Assembly (NCBI GenBank): GCA_027946555.1
Contig: JAPEVC010000087.1
Span: 1-64,000, forward strand
DNA length: 64,000 bases
Reading direction: 5' to 3'
From: Gnomoniopsis sp. IMI 355080
Lineage: Eukaryota > Ascomycota > Sordariomycetes > Diaporthales > Gnomoniaceae
The notes below the pieces were generated by a model. It worked only from the letters and a program-made list of their open reading frames with translations. It made no database searches and was not told where the DNA came from. Made by a program: the position numbers and the translations under genes. This document shows positions 43,887 to 56,146 of the stretch, one piece after another. Numbering within the stretch: position 1 is the stretch's first letter; every line of letters starts with the position of its first letter.

Positions 43887-46800
43887 ATGGCGTCAAAAAC
43901 ACCTGTCGAAGGTCTTGACACCCCAAAATGGGCCCCTCGACGCCTTCAATTCACTGATCTCCCAGGTGAACTGCAGAAGGGCATCATTCGACATGTAAGC
44001 GCCCAGCTTCTTGCCCCGCCTGCTTGGAGTCTCTCCGCTTCTAGCAAGATACTATTATAGTATACCTGACATGCTCCTTCTACAGTGCCCACAATCCGAC
44101 CTCATCTGCCTGTCACTCGTCAATAAGCACTTCCGCGAACTTGCTACTGCCGAGCTCTATCGCAGTTTCCACATCGTATTCCCTGACGACGATGATCCCG
44201 CCTACGACTCGCCCGTCGACGGCTTGGCGAACGGTCTGGAGACTTTTGCGACGAGCGACTACGATCATGCAAAGCACCTGCGTGAAATCACACTGGACAC
44301 TGTCAGCGCCGGCGACAAGGCTGAGCTGGCGTACAAGCCCTATTTGGCTAACAACAGCTGCGGGAAGTTCATGAATGTGTTGTTTCTGTTGGTATTGCGC
44401 AAGGCAAAGGCGTTGGAGACGTTGAAGTATGTTGCCCTTTGTGTGATGAGGAGGCAAGCTCTTTATCGAGTCTCTGTTCCTGAATGTTGCTTGGAAGCCA
44501 AACTGACTGACTATTGCTTCACAGTTGGAACATTCGTGTCGAGCTCAGCCGGCCAGTATACAAGGCTCTCCACGAGATCAGTACAATTAAGCACTTACAC
44601 ATCCGCCTTCAAGCTGGCCCTTCACTTTACGAGGCTCCACCGCCACTGCCTTTATACTCGCCTTCTACATCTACATCCCCTAGCGCATCCACACACTCGC
44701 TCCCACTCTTCAACCATCCAGTTCACCACACCAACATGAACTTCCCGCCCTACTATCTCCCTCCGCCTACTTCCTCGTTACCACCGCCGCCCCCTCCTCC
44801 AAAGCCTTCCAGAGCAAGGTCGTCCAGGAAGTCTGCGACATCCAAGAGCCCGCCGACATTGTCTGGTTTCAAAAATCTGAAGTCTCTGTCGGTCTTGGAT
44901 ATTGATGACTTGGAGGTCGTAACAGAGCTCAAGTCGTGCATACGCAATTCGCAGGGGACCTTGAATAAGCTCAAGCTATCATTCTCCTCCTCTCTGGCTA
45001 TGCGTGCCCGAAAGCCCCCTCCCGAGATCGACCCGGACGACTCCGATCCTGACGATGAGTTCCAAGTCGTGCCAGTATCGGTGCCACCCACTCTTCCCTC
45101 ATACGACGACATCAGTGGTCCAGCCAAGATTTTTCGAGCACAGGAGGAAAAAAAGACACAGGAGGCGGTTTTGGGTCGAATTTTGGACGTGGAGCCATAC
45201 CTCGTAAAGATGCCTGCGAGGCGGACGAAGGAAAAGGAGAACGAGGTACCCAAGCAAGACCAGCCCGTGGTCCCCGCTTCAGATTTTATCAATTCTTTGA
45301 AGGCTGTCTCGGGGAAGCTCATGAAGGAGCTGAACGGGTCGGACGACTTCACTGCTGCTCAACAGGAAATCCTTGATACCATTGAGGCAGCGGCTCGCAA
45401 GTACGTCAACGAAGAAGCCGGAAAGACAGAGATTTCGCAGAAGCTCGAAGAGAACGGCGAATCGAGTACTACTAAGGCCAACGGCGAAGGCACTCAAGTA
45501 GCAGATGCTTCCGATGAGCAACAGACCGAGACAAGTCTGTTTGAGGACCAGGCACCAAAGAGCAAAGAGTCAGAACAGGGTTCCAGTCCTGATGACATCG
45601 ACATCGAGGCACCCGTTGAGGACAGCTTTACGGAGGATGTGACGGAAGTCGAAGCTATTAATGGTGCCGACGAAGCGACTTCCACCGAGGCCCCGTCAAC
45701 CGCTGCTGAGCCCTCAACGACGGCCACTAGCGCAGATGCAATCTTGGAGAATGGCGATGCTACCAAGACGGATTCAAGTACTCGCGTCTCCAAGGCAGAT
45801 GCCAACCTGGAAGCTCAACAGGCCAACTTCAAGACTCTCGGTGAAAAGTTGCGATTCTACGAAATTGAGGCTAGCCAACTACAGAAGGAGATCAACAACA
45901 TGGACGTGAAGGCCGGGCCCGATGCCATGAAGCAATTCAAAGAAGCCGAGCGGCAGATAACAAGCTTCAGCGACAATATTAAGGATATCAAACGCGAGAT
46001 GGCAGTCGTGGCGGCCGAACTTGAGGATGCAGAAAATCAAAAGCCTAATGGTACGGGCATCGAAGGCGCTGACGTGAGACAGCGCATTAGCGAGTATACC
46101 CGATCGACGAGAGGTCTCAGTCTCCACACACTCAGCATTCACCTGGTCCCAGTCAAAGCCTCTGTGCTGTCGCGAGCTATTGACCTGCGCTGTCTTAAGA
46201 GACTCACTTTACTCAACGTCGGTAATCAGGCCCCGATCTGGGCACTGCTTGCCAAAGAGAACAAAGCTCAGCCACTCCCGTTGCGCCATATCTTCACTGA
46301 CAACGTGTCTGTCGTATTCTTGACGTTGGTCTCTCAGCTCTCTGAGCTCTCTGAGCTCTACATGTTGGAGCGACCGGAGAAATACAAGCCAGAGGCATTT
46401 GCACCCAAGTCGACTGTGACGATTGATCAGATAAGGCGCTTCGCGCTGCGAAAGCACCAAAACAATCTGAAGCGACTAATGATCAAGAACCAGAATGACA
46501 TGTCCTGGGACCTCGACACGAAGACGACGCTGCTGCTGACCAGATTCAAAAAGCTTGAGGAGTTGGCCATGAGCATGAGCATACGTGAAGTTGTAAGTTT
46601 TGCTTCTGCTATCACACCGAAAAGGCAATTGCTTACATGTCTGGTAGCACACATTGCTGCAGCAAATTCATCTTATGGCCAATCTGCGAGCACTTCACAT
46701 TGTCAACCTGAGAAACGATGACACCTGCGTTTGGGTCATGCGCGAGACCAAGCGGTTCATCATCGACAACCTGTCTCATTTTCCAGAGCTCAAGCTTGAA

Positions 46801-47088
46801 TGGCTCGCTATTGATGAGGATGAGCACGCCGAGCGCTTGATTCGATGGAAGGCCCCCCCTAAGGACAAAAAGAAGGCAAAAGCCAAGGGCAAAGAGAAGG
46901 CCACATCTTCGACGTCCACAAACGGCGATCAGTACCCAGTACTATCTCTGGAGCCCGGCGTAGAAAGTGAGAGTGAAGACGATGACACTGGTGATGGTAT
47001 GAAGATCGAGACGATTGATAACATACATTTCTACGATGTGTGGGATGTGGGCATCTTCAAGCGAAATATCGTTTCCGGTCGCCTTTGA
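43887..47088 (+). CDS. Large F-box-like protein with acidic and coiled-coil middle
   Basis: The function is unknown; an SCF adaptor role is suggested by the N-terminus only. Exons are join(43887..43994, 44086..44426, 44525..46592, 46648..47088), 985 residues. Residues 20-60 resemble an F-box (LQFTDLPGELQKGIIRH, then LICLSLVNKHFRELATAELY). Leucine-rich segments before and after the middle region (LKNLKSLSVL-like and RCLKRLTLLNVG, FKKLEELAMSMS, NLRALHIVNL) may form one split repeat domain. Between them lie a polyproline stretch, an acidic Ser/Thr/Glu-rich low-complexity region of about 250 residues and a predicted coiled coil (LRFYEIEASQLQKEINNMDV). The C-terminus carries a Lys-rich stretch followed by an acidic patch. 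Confidence 0.8.
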
Positions 47089-48155
47089 TGAAGGGACTCA
47101 ACGGACATGATTGATTTGGTAGTTTTACGATTTTTCTTCTTGGGAGGGGGGGGGATGGCGGTTGGAGGGACCGGAAAGCAGAACGGGCATGGACGCTGTA
47201 TGATTCGGGCTAAGGCTAGTAGGTACGTGGCAGACTGAGCGAGAAGAATACCCTTTCGAGAATTGTCTGCAGACAGATGAAAGTTCGTGGTGGGGTTTCA
47301 TGAGACAAGCGACCTTGTTTGGTAATGCAATGATATGATATGATAGCCGGTGTTGGACGGGTGGGGGTTCCTTGGGTTGATTTCACACCTATCGTCGTTA
47401 TGGGTTCTTGTCATTAGCTACAAATTCCCCCTTGCACATGTTTCGCACTGGACGTCGACGATCACTTTCAGAGACAGACAAGCGTTGGACAGAATGATGA
47501 CAATGCGACCAATTTTGGAGTATGTCTACATGCCTTTGCTTGGTTGAATGTTCTGCAAGATCTGATATGTCTTGACGACATTGAGTTGCAGGCTGTCATC
47601 GTGCAAAATCATTCTCAAGGAGAATTACTGACAATCTGCATATATTGCCTTCATTTAGGCCCATGTTGCTTGAATCCCCAAAGCAGACTAGCAAGTTTTT
47701 AACTATTTAAGCTTTTAAGTTTGGGGGTTTTTCATTTTGTTTTGATTTCTTATTACACAGTATTTCGATATCGGCAGCGCTTCCTTATCAATACTGAGAC
47801 CGGACCCTGTAGAATAATGTTGAGGGCTAATCACTATCGAGACTTTGACCAAGAAAGATTAGAATGAGTACTCCAGAGTGACAAAGTCAGTGGCAAATGA
47901 TACCAATTGTCACCATCAAAAACATGATGTCTTCCAATGGAAGTGTGATTATAAGATTACAACTACAAAACCCGAAGAGGAAAGATCAGAGTAGGCGACA
48001 GGGTTGTGCACGATTGGTGCATACAATAGTAGACCCAAATCGAGAGAGGAAAAAGCAATAAAGGCATAAGCTGCAACAGCTGCACGCATGGGGTATCTTG
48101 TTTAGACCCGGACTCAACTAATCTAGAGGTTGATCGGCCCCGTACGAAAGATTTG
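47089..48155. other. Convergent intergenic region
   Basis: 1.07 kb between two gene ends. A 9-G run is at 47146-47154 and the stretch 47690-47770 is AT-rich. No gene is visible. Confidence 0.5.
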
Positions 48156-50240
48156 TCAGTTCCACCAGATGCTCACGCTGAAAGAGACGCTGAGTCCTCG
48201 CACATAATGCCACCACCCGATAGGTATGTAGAGCGTATCGCCAGGCTCAAGAATGCAGTCCACGAATGGCACACTTTTGTAGATCTCGTCGTCGTTTTCC
48301 TCGCTGTCCGCCGCTGTGTGCCCATCACCACCATCCCCTTTAGCCCAGTCCTCTTGTTCCTTGCCCTCCCCCACGATGATCGGCTTACTATCCCACCCCT
48401 CCACGACGCCCACATCCCAGAGACTCGTATTGCCCATGTCGACGCCCCCTTCTTTCCCTCTAGCGCACATCCGTGCGCTTTGCTGTGGCGAGTAGAGACG
48501 GACGTACTTTCGCCCGACAACTTGTACCAAGAGATTGTGGTACGGGTCGGTGTGGAGGGGCGTGATCGTTCCAGGAGGTCCGAACCACGCGTTGATCATG
48601 GGCTCGTCGAGCTCGGGCTGCCCTATGAAGGGGTCTGTGGGGTGAGGCGGGGGCGCAGTGTAGCAGAGATCGGGGACGCGGATGTCGTCACGGAGCTGAG
48701 GTACTTGCAGGAGGAGTTGGTGTTGGGCCAAGTAGGCGGTTGGCCGTGCAGGGGAATCCGGTTGTTGGACTTTTTCATCAGCGACGTCCGAGAATGAGGA
48801 CGAGGATGCGAGAGTGGTGTCGACGTAATCAGCAAGAAAGTTTCCAAATTTGACGATCCTCTGGCCCCACCCTTCATCGACGTAGCTCCTACCAATCTCC
48901 ACCGGGACAAGTCTACGTCCCCCCAGTGTCCTTGACAACAGGTACGACGGCTTATTCCATGGCCTGGCCGCTCGAGCAGGCCACTCCTCGACTAAACCGG
49001 CTATGACTAGTGGCTCCGGCCCCAGGTCGCGGGGTGCCTTATCCAGGTACCGCTGGAAGGCGGACAGGTCCATGTCATTTGCAGAGACGCACCGAATCGG
49101 GTGGCTGACAGGTGGCACAAAGGGCTCGAGGGCAGAGAAGGACGGCTGGTGATCCCATTTGTGGATAGAGTCACGATAGGTCGAGGCATCATCCCACTTT
49201 GCTCTTTTCGCCGGCGGCGGCTCTGGGCTTCCGGCGCGAGCAACGCCCATGTCGACAGCCGGCTCGTGGTCGACATTGACAGCGGCAGCCTGCCTTGATG
49301 TACCAGCTGCCACACCAACGACCCTCTCCAGCAGCCCAAAAGCCGTGTTGATCCATGCCCGACCCCGATTCTCTCCACCAGCTCCCGCGAGGATCAGCGC
49401 CAGGTCGAGTGTTTTGATCATCTCGTCCGAGGCGTCGTCACCCGCGGTGTGACTCGGACGGCCAGCCGGCCGGGCATTGGCTGCATGGTTGACGTTGGCA
49501 TTGTCATTTCTCCGCTGTGGATATCCGTTGTCATCCAAAGACAAGCACAGATAGCTGAATTTGAGAATGGCCGCGTCTGTGTATAGCTGCCTCCAGCACA
49601 GAGGCAGGTCCTTGTACAGATATGCGTAGAATCTCGAGTACGCGATCGACAGCAGATCATCGAGTCTCTTGAGGACAAGATCACCTCCGTCACCTACATG
49701 GGGTCGTTGATCATGGCTTGCCTCTGCCTTGAAGTCCTTGACGTTGTAAAGTCTTTGCAGCTGGCCTCCATCCCACAGGGCCGCGCGCTCAGCATCGGGC
49801 CGTTGCTTCTGCTCGACAGGCTGGGTCGGACCGACGGATGCTGGCTCCCCTGTAGGACCCGATGACAACGAGTCGTATAGAGCGAGAACGCGTACTGCCT
49901 GTCGTGCCAGAAGCTGCACGAGCGGCTCACCACAGCCGGCTAGAACGCTGCTGCCAGTGTTGGTGGTCGCTATGCGCCCATGTTCGTGATGACGATGCTG
50001 ATTCGTTGCTGTTGCGCCTTGGTCCCCATGCTCGATGGGAGCTCGATCTCCCTGCGCGGCTGTAGTCCCATGGTCTTGGCTCAAAACGAACGCACATTCG
50101 TCCCTGATCCCTACCGCAGCGGAAAAACAAAGCTGACGCAGAGTCGTGCTTGCGTCTGCAACTGCATCTGCTGCGTCTGCCAAGTCCCTGTGTTGGCAGC
50201 TTGTGGTCCCTACTTGGAGCAGATCATCGCCCTTGCTCAT
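48156..50240 (-). CDS. JmjC-domain oxygenase, KDM8/JMJD5-like
   Basis: The product is a predicted Fe(II)/2-oxoglutarate dioxygenase acting as protein hydroxylase or demethylase; its substrate is unknown. It has 694 residues in one exon, starting at the ATG complementary to 50238-50240. The N-terminal half is helical and variable, as in JMJD5 homologues. The JmjC core is C-terminal. The metal ligands H563 and D565 are in PLHTDPYHNLLVQVVG, and the distal histidine H678 is in GDTLYIPIGWWHYVRG. The lysine in GRKYVRLYSP fits the 2-oxoglutarate side. The protein ends a few residues after the fold, at SIWWN, which is usual for this group. A stretch inside the core (about 590-655) is longer and more acidic than typical and is probably a surface loop. 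Confidence 0.88.
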   Translation of the reverse strand: MSKGDDLLQVGTTSCQHRDLADAADAVADASTTLRQLCFSAAVGIRDECAFVLSQDHGTTAAQGDRAPIEHGDQGATATNQHRHHEHGRIATTNTGSSVLAGCGEPLVQLLARQAVRVLALYDSLSSGPTGEPASVGPTQPVEQKQRPDAERAALWDGGQLQRLYNVKDFKAEASHDQRPHVGDGGDLVLKRLDDLLSIAYSRFYAYLYKDLPLCWRQLYTDAAILKFSYLCLSLDDNGYPQRRNDNANVNHAANARPAGRPSHTAGDDASDEMIKTLDLALILAGAGGENRGRAWINTAFGLLERVVGVAAGTSRQAAAVNVDHEPAVDMGVARAGSPEPPPAKRAKWDDASTYRDSIHKWDHQPSFSALEPFVPPVSHPIRCVSANDMDLSAFQRYLDKAPRDLGPEPLVIAGLVEEWPARAARPWNKPSYLLSRTLGGRRLVPVEIGRSYVDEGWGQRIVKFGNFLADYVDTTLASSSSFSDVADEKVQQPDSPARPTAYLAQHQLLLQVPQLRDDIRVPDLCYTAPPPHPTDPFIGQPELDEPMINAWFGPPGTITPLHTDPYHNLLVQVVGRKYVRLYSPQQSARMCARGKEGGVDMGNTSLWDVGVVEGWDSKPIIVGEGKEQEDWAKGDGGDGHTAADSEENDDEIYKSVPFVDCILEPGDTLYIPIGWWHYVRGLSVSFSVSIWWN

Positions 50241-50958
50241 ATCATGTCACTATCTGCCGGCTGCAGATGGTGGCTTGTAAGACAGTGAACGACGCAGAGG
50301 TTGTGTCACGAACTACCTCGTGGTCAGCATGGGCCAGGTGGCATGTGGGAAGAGGAACAAAGGGTCCTGGGGACCACGGATGGCGGTATTGGGCCTGATA
50401 CGGCTGCGCTGGAACGGCGGCGGACTGCAGCGCCCGGCGAAATGCGTCTCAGCAGCCGAGAGCGATGCCTGAGTAGGATAGTTGATTGCAAATCTGCAGC
50501 CACAGTCAGAGGAGTAGCACTATGTAGGAGTTGGTGAGGCAGTCAAGGTAGACGTGACAATGATGTCTTTCTGTGGGCGCACGTCAACAGGACCTGGGTC
50601 GAAGTTCTTCAAGAGGTCCACCACTGGGGCCATCCCAGGGTCTGTCGAATTGACATGCAGCACTTTGCAGCCAGGCAATTTTAGGTTTCGCTGGAGTGGG
50701 CCTCGCTTAGCTGTGACAGGAAAAGGGTCGTGGGTCGGCGCATAAGCGAAGCCGAAGAACCCCGTTGGATTTTAATCCTTGATCCTTAATCCACGGGCCC
50801 GCGTGCCGTCGCAAGCACAGGGATACTTGCGGGGGCAGGGGTGAGGCCAGGGCTTCGTAGCCTGTGGGGTTTCAACGGTGGACAGACCTGACCGAACTGA
50901 TAATCAGCCTGCGAAATGGATCCTCCCGCGGTGGACCTACTACTACTCTTACTGCTAC

Positions 50959-50996
50959 TGTGTACATACCATAGTAGTAAAGTACTACTGTACACA
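50959..50996. repeat. Nested inverted repeat
   Basis: An inner hairpin AGTAGTA / TACTACT with a 3-base loop (50973-50989) is enclosed by outer arms TGTGTAC (50959-50965) and GTACACA (50990-50996). Confidence 0.7.
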
Positions 50997-51005
50997 CAGA
51001 CCTGG

Positions 51006-51015
51006 TACCTAGGTA
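51006..51015. repeat. TACCTAGGTA palindrome, copy 3
   Basis: Exact copy, 10 bp from the nested inverted repeat. Confidence 0.7.
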
Positions 51016-51529
51016 CTCTCTTTGCATATCAGTCCCTGCTCACAATGCTACCCAACGAGTTACACCAGCATATCGCCGAGCACAAGATGGCTGCATTGTG
51101 TACTATGTAAACTAAGTACGAGTAATATCGGCCTCCACAGAACACAAGTCCACCTAAGTCATAGTACGGGATGCTGTGGATACCACTTTCCCTTTCACAC
51201 GTTCCGGAAATGGTGCCATGTTTGCAGAACATCGACTGATAAGGAATAATGGCAATGATCAACTCATGCTATGAGAAGGGAAGCGTCATGCTCAAACACT
51301 GTGCGACCCCGGGTATTTGGAAAACAGGAACGACTTCTTGGAAACAAGAAACAAGACGCAGAGGTGCATGGCCTGCCTGCCTGCCCCCCCCCCCCACAAA
51401 GTCTCTCACCCGGTCCAGCAAGCCGTTTGCGCATGCACGGCTCTGCTCATCCGTCCGGGTTCGCAAATTGTCATATCCGTGTGACTTTGACCCTGTGATG
51501 CATCAGCTGTTGAGTTCCTGGACATATGC

Positions 51530-53467
51530 TCACTTGTACAGTACATACCATAGTTGCGATTGTATGAAGATACCAGCGTTGAAAGAATTCCACGGAGACG
51601 GAGGGTTGAGGAGACCAACGTCATAGCGTCGAAGAATCTGTCCAAGTCAATAGGCGCACGCCCAAAGGCAGGCAGCAGCATCTTGAACAAGACTCACCTC
51701 GACAAACACCTTGTTCAGTTCCATCAGCGCCACCGACCTTCCCAGGCACTGCCACTTGCCACACTTGAATATGAGCTCCCAGTTGCTGAGCATCGATCGT
51801 AGTTTGTCTTCATCTTGAACGTCGAGCCAGCGTTCCGGCCGGAAAGTCTCTGCATCCTGCCCGTACACCTCCTTGTCATGCTGCACCCCAAACGCACTCC
51901 AGCCAATCTCAGTTCCCTCCGGGACATGCACGCCATGGATGATGTCGCCCCCTGGGGGCACAACCGTCGGCATGAGGCCTGTCACAGGTGGGAACACTCG
52001 CAGACCCTCTTTGATGACCGCCTGTAGATACGGAAGGTTGCGCGCCTCCGCGTCTGTGATGGGACTCGAGAGCTTGCCCGCCGCGTCCGCCGTGCGCACC
52101 TCGTGCGCCAGCTTGCGGTAGACCTGTGGCGAGCTCATCAGGTACAGCATTGTTGTGCGGATCGCCGTCGCCGTGGTATCGGACCCAGCGATAATGTTCA
52201 CAAGCGCCTCGCCCTCGGCCTCTTCCCGGGTCAAGCCGTGTCGCAGGAATGACGCGAGCATGTCCTTGTGATTTGTGTTCTTGGACGCAAGCCTCTCGGA
52301 GACTACCTGCTTTGCAACCCTGATGGAAGTTGAGGGCATGTGTTAGCGATCATGACGTGTACAAGGTGACAAGTCACAGATATAACCATTGCCACAGAAT
52401 CCACTTACCCGATGAACTTTCCAAACCCATGCGGATCATTCTCTGATGGGTAAAGAGGTTGCAGGATCCTTGCACGTGTCAACCTTGCCAGCGCAGGATA
52501 GACGCTGAATAGCATCATGACGGGCATGCTCTGCTCAGTCCGTGCAATATATTCGAAAACGTCCTCGTCCTCATCGAGATGAGAGAATTGTTTCCCGAAA
52601 GCGAGGTCACCAATAATGTCGATGGTCAGGTACTGGGCTTTGCGGGCCAGATCCATAGGCCGATAGATGGCTCCTTCGGAGACATATTTGCGCTCAATCA
52701 GGTTCACAAAGGCCATAATTCCCTTGTCAATGCCGCGCTCTAGACCCTCATTTTCTTTGCCGGCGTACTACACAAAGGCAAGAATTAGCGAATGCGGATC
52801 AAATAAGGAATAGCGCTGGGAACACGGCGGCTTACTCCTGCAGCCATCTTCGCTCTCAGCACATTGTGTTGTTCGTCGTCCTTGAGGGAGACGATATTAT
52901 CACGACTGGGATCGAATCGAATGGCATCATACCACTCGGACTTTTTGTATTTGGATCGGACGGCCCATTGACGTTTGATAAACTCAGGGTCATCTGTTAC
53001 GAGGATATTCGGGGCGATGCGAGTGATAGGACCTACGTAGACGGATTAGGTCCAACTCATTTCTGATTCCTGGCGGATATTTGTCCTCCAGGGCCGGATG
53101 TTTCTAAATGTCTCGGCCCACATGTGTCAAAAGGAACATCTGCATGTCGTCGCGTCTGATGTAGATGAAGGGTTGACCCGGGGGTTTGGAGACGAAGGTT
53201 GCTTCAGCGTTTCTTACCATAGATTTCGCAGGCTTCCTTGAGAGCGAGATGCATGCTGCCACCAAGAGTGTTATGCAGCATCCACCACTTGCTGAACCCG
53301 GCGATTCTGGGGCCCGGTATGTGTCTCAACCGCCGGTATGTAGTGTAGGTGGAGGCTGAATAGTATCCCAACAGACCTAGCACCACGAGGATGGTAAGAT
53401 TTGTCAGGCAGAGTCCAACCGTGCCCGTGGACCCGGAGGTAGAGAGTATGCGGTCAAGGACTGTCAT
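51530..53467 (-). CDS. Cytochrome P450, pisatin-demethylase-like
   Basis: The product is a predicted ER-bound monooxygenase; its substrate is unknown. Exons are complement(join(51530..51637, 51698..52319, 52409..52767, 52836..53032, 53218..53467)), 511 residues, all phases consistent. A hydrophobic anchor near residues 20-40 is followed by RHIPGPR, the usual proline hinge. P450 marks are AGSDTTA in helix I, the ExxR motif in KEGLR, FRPERW, and the heme loop FKCGKWQCLG with cysteine 460. The GKWQCLG form and the ELNKVFVE helix after it resemble CYP57-type (pisatin or benzoate hydroxylase-like) enzymes. The start chosen is the first ATG; the frame also reaches back to a TTG at 53524. The last exon could instead be spliced further from a GTATGT inside it, changing only the last residues. 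Confidence 0.9.
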
Positions 53468-53516
53468 GCTCTCTAGTGTGAATCTGGGAAGGAAGGGTGT
53501 GGTAGGGGTCGAAAGG

Positions 53517-53546
53517 TCAGGCAAGCAGGCCAGGCAGTAAGAGCAT
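53517..53546 (-). other. Small upstream open frame of the P450 gene
   Basis: ATG complementary to 53544-53546 opens a nine-codon frame (MLLLPGLLA, then stop) that ends 49 bp before the P450 ATG. The TATA-like site lies about 50 bp further upstream, so this frame should be in the mRNA and could lower translation. Confidence 0.4.
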
Positions 53547-53596
53547 GGACGATCAGTGCAACGAGACCATTTCGCGAAGATGGCGGTCCAAGACGA

Positions 53597-53606
53597 ATTA
53601 TAAAAA
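53597..53606 (-). promoter_or_regulatory. TATA-like element of the P450 gene
   Basis: The minus strand reads TTTTTATAAT, about 130 bp before the P450 ATG. Confidence 0.4.
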
Positions 53607-55304
53607 GAGCTCTGCGATCAAATAGGGTCTCGCTTATCTGGCATTGCGCCAATGGATCCGACAGTCTGGAGACGAAGCATGACGGACTGTGTGGAGTGAC
53701 CGTGACTGTCCCCCCCCCTTACAGACATGGGATGAAGACGCTAGTGACGGTTGAAATGAACCCTCTATAGGTTCTGGCTATATCGCCCTTCGGACAAGCC
53801 CTGTCGATTTAAGTACAAGAACACTTGCGGGGTGACTTGCAAACAATCGAAAAGGTACCACAAAAGGTCATGCAGACCAAACGGGGAAGATGACTAGATC
53901 CGGGTCAAAATCAGTGTCTGGCCCCAGGATTGACTGGGGCTAGTCACCGTTTCCTCATGACTTTGAGGCACAAATTTGCAATAGAGTTGGAAATTGCGAC
54001 GTGGACCATGGCCACTGGACCGGAGAATCCGCAGTAGCGCAAGTACTTGGTCTTGCTGAAGGAGCGGGCAAGAGAAGACGTAGCACGATGCTTGGTCAAA
54101 TGGCCCTGTCTGAACGCGCCATGTTCTAACGCACAGATGTAAGTGACCTGCCTTGGCCCCGAAATTCCGACTTCGCCATACTTCTTTGACGGGAGTTCCT
54201 CGATCGGACGAGTCGACGGAGAAAAATTTGGGCGAGACGGGTTGGTGAATCCAGGAGGGGCCGTAGACTGACACTCATGACGGCGAGACTAAGTCCGATT
54301 TGTCCACATGCAGAGCTGTTGCTACAATGTGCGGCAAGAAACCAAAGAGCACGTTCATGGAACTGGACGAATTGTAGCCGGCAATGAAGTCTGCAACGCA
54401 ACCCTCCCATGCTGCCATGCAGCTGTGATTCAAGGGGAGGACCTTAAACAGGAAGTCCGCCGTCCGCACGGTTGGCAGGCAATCGTTGATTTGCCAGCCA
54501 GTTCGGACCCTGGTGCTTTCGCCGAACATTGAACTCGATTACTAAAACAAGTAGCTCAAGATTACGATATGCAAAGTCCCACGGTATGCAGGGCTGGCTT
54601 TGGGAGAGGACTTTTTTGAAAGTTGGTCAGGGCTGGGTGCTCTATCTCACAAGCGGGAAAGGTCAGACATTCGTATCGAGAAAGCTGCTTCAGAAAGCCA
54701 GGTGACATGTGTATGGATAACATACAATCAACCATGACGAAACTTTTGCTGTCAAAACCCCCCGGTTCTTGGGACAATCCCAGCATCAGGGCGCTGGTAT
54801 CGACTCGAGGCTCAGAGTGGCCAGGTCTCAGCCTGTCGTGTTCCGTGGTGCATGGAACATTGGCACAGCAGGTTCGGTATGCAGGCCGGCGGAGCGGTTG
54901 CATGGTGCTGGACGATGTTCACTTGAAGCAGCCTGCCCTGCTTCGTATGGCGTCTTCGCGACTATGTTCTCCACAAACAGACAGGTGATGCCCCACCAAA
55001 CTGACAAGCCAGGCCTCCTGGGACGCTGTGGGCACACCAAGGGTATCGGCAAGCCGGGGACCTGCTGTTGAGTGCTGGACGAAGGGGGAAAGTCCCTCGC
55101 AGGGTGGGCCAAAAGGAGCAATTCTTCCCAAGCCTTGCGCATCTTGTAGTTTGTCTGCCAGTCGGCCTGGTCAAATGTGGTGAGTCCTCCAAGACGACGC
55201 CACACCACATGTACTATGATGGACCAACGCTAGCACGCATGGATGTGCATAGTCCTGTCACATAGGGGACCGTGAGGGCACGTTCAGCATCTAGAAGTTC
55301 GGCG

Positions 55305-55337
55305 GGTGGCTGGTGGCTGGTGGCTGGTTGCTGGTGG
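55305..55337. repeat. 7-bp tandem repeat
   Basis: GGTGGCT is repeated three times, followed by the variant GGTTGCT and a partial copy. Confidence 0.8.
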
Positions 55338-56146
55338 TTCCCCGAACCCTGCTGAGTACTTCCTAGACTCGGCAGCGCAAGAGAAGGCTCATCAGCCATC
55401 ATCGTGAAAGCCTACCAGAGAGAAAGACAGGTGCCAAAGTGAACGAGAAGGCCACATGCAGGCTGGACATAGGACGCAGACGTATGGCATCTCAAGTGCA
55501 AGTGGGTGACGGTAAAGTCGTGCGAAGAAGGTTGTCAGAGAAACGCCAAGGCTCGGAGCAGTTGGGCCTGGATGGTGGCAACAACCCTGCAAAGGGAGAC
55601 TTCAGCTCCCATGGAGTGGAGAGCCAAGCTGCTTACATAACAAGGGACGACGAGCACACAAACAGTACCATATTATGGAAGTACCTCCTACCTACCTAAC
55701 TACCTACCTAAACCCAGATGGGCTTAGGTTGCGGACCAACTTTCCTGGCTCACGGATTGAAATCTCACAGTAGCACGCAATTTTCACAGCGCACAGAATG
55801 GAGGCTGCATCCTCTCACCTAGCTAGGTAATTAGGTATGTGTAGACAATAGTCCCAGGACTGTGCACAACTCCTGATTTCGATCTGGATTGGCCCTTGCC
55901 ATTGTGCTTGCTTGCCTTCACCCTCGCACTTGATTTCGCCTTCCCCTCGTCGACGACAGGACCACACATCGCTCGCGTGCTTCCCCCCGGGCCGGTCCGG
56001 AACAATTGCACATATGCCGTGCGGAGGCTTGTTATGGCCGCATTATCATGCTGAGCTCCGGACCATCACGTCTCCGGATTCGAAGTCTCGGGCCCCCAGA
56101 TGCTGGTTCGGATGAGGAACTCGTATCGTGCTCACTATTAGATGCC

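Larger units (their letters stand above)
50241..51529. other. Upstream region of the JmjC gene, downstream of the P450
   Basis: No gene is visible. It holds a nested inverted repeat at 50959-50996, TACCTAGGTA at 51006-51015 and a 12-C run at 51384-51395. Confidence 0.5.

Noticed and set aside
48153..48797. 214-codon plus-strand frame
   Set aside because: Antisense to the JmjC core, whose metal ligands are intact.
53468..53524. P450 start at TTG 53524
   Set aside because: The ATG at 53467 places the membrane anchor at the usual distance.
54126..55265. Possible gene between P450 and methyltransferase
   Set aside because: Several overlapping frames on both strands, none with motifs or consistent exon joins.
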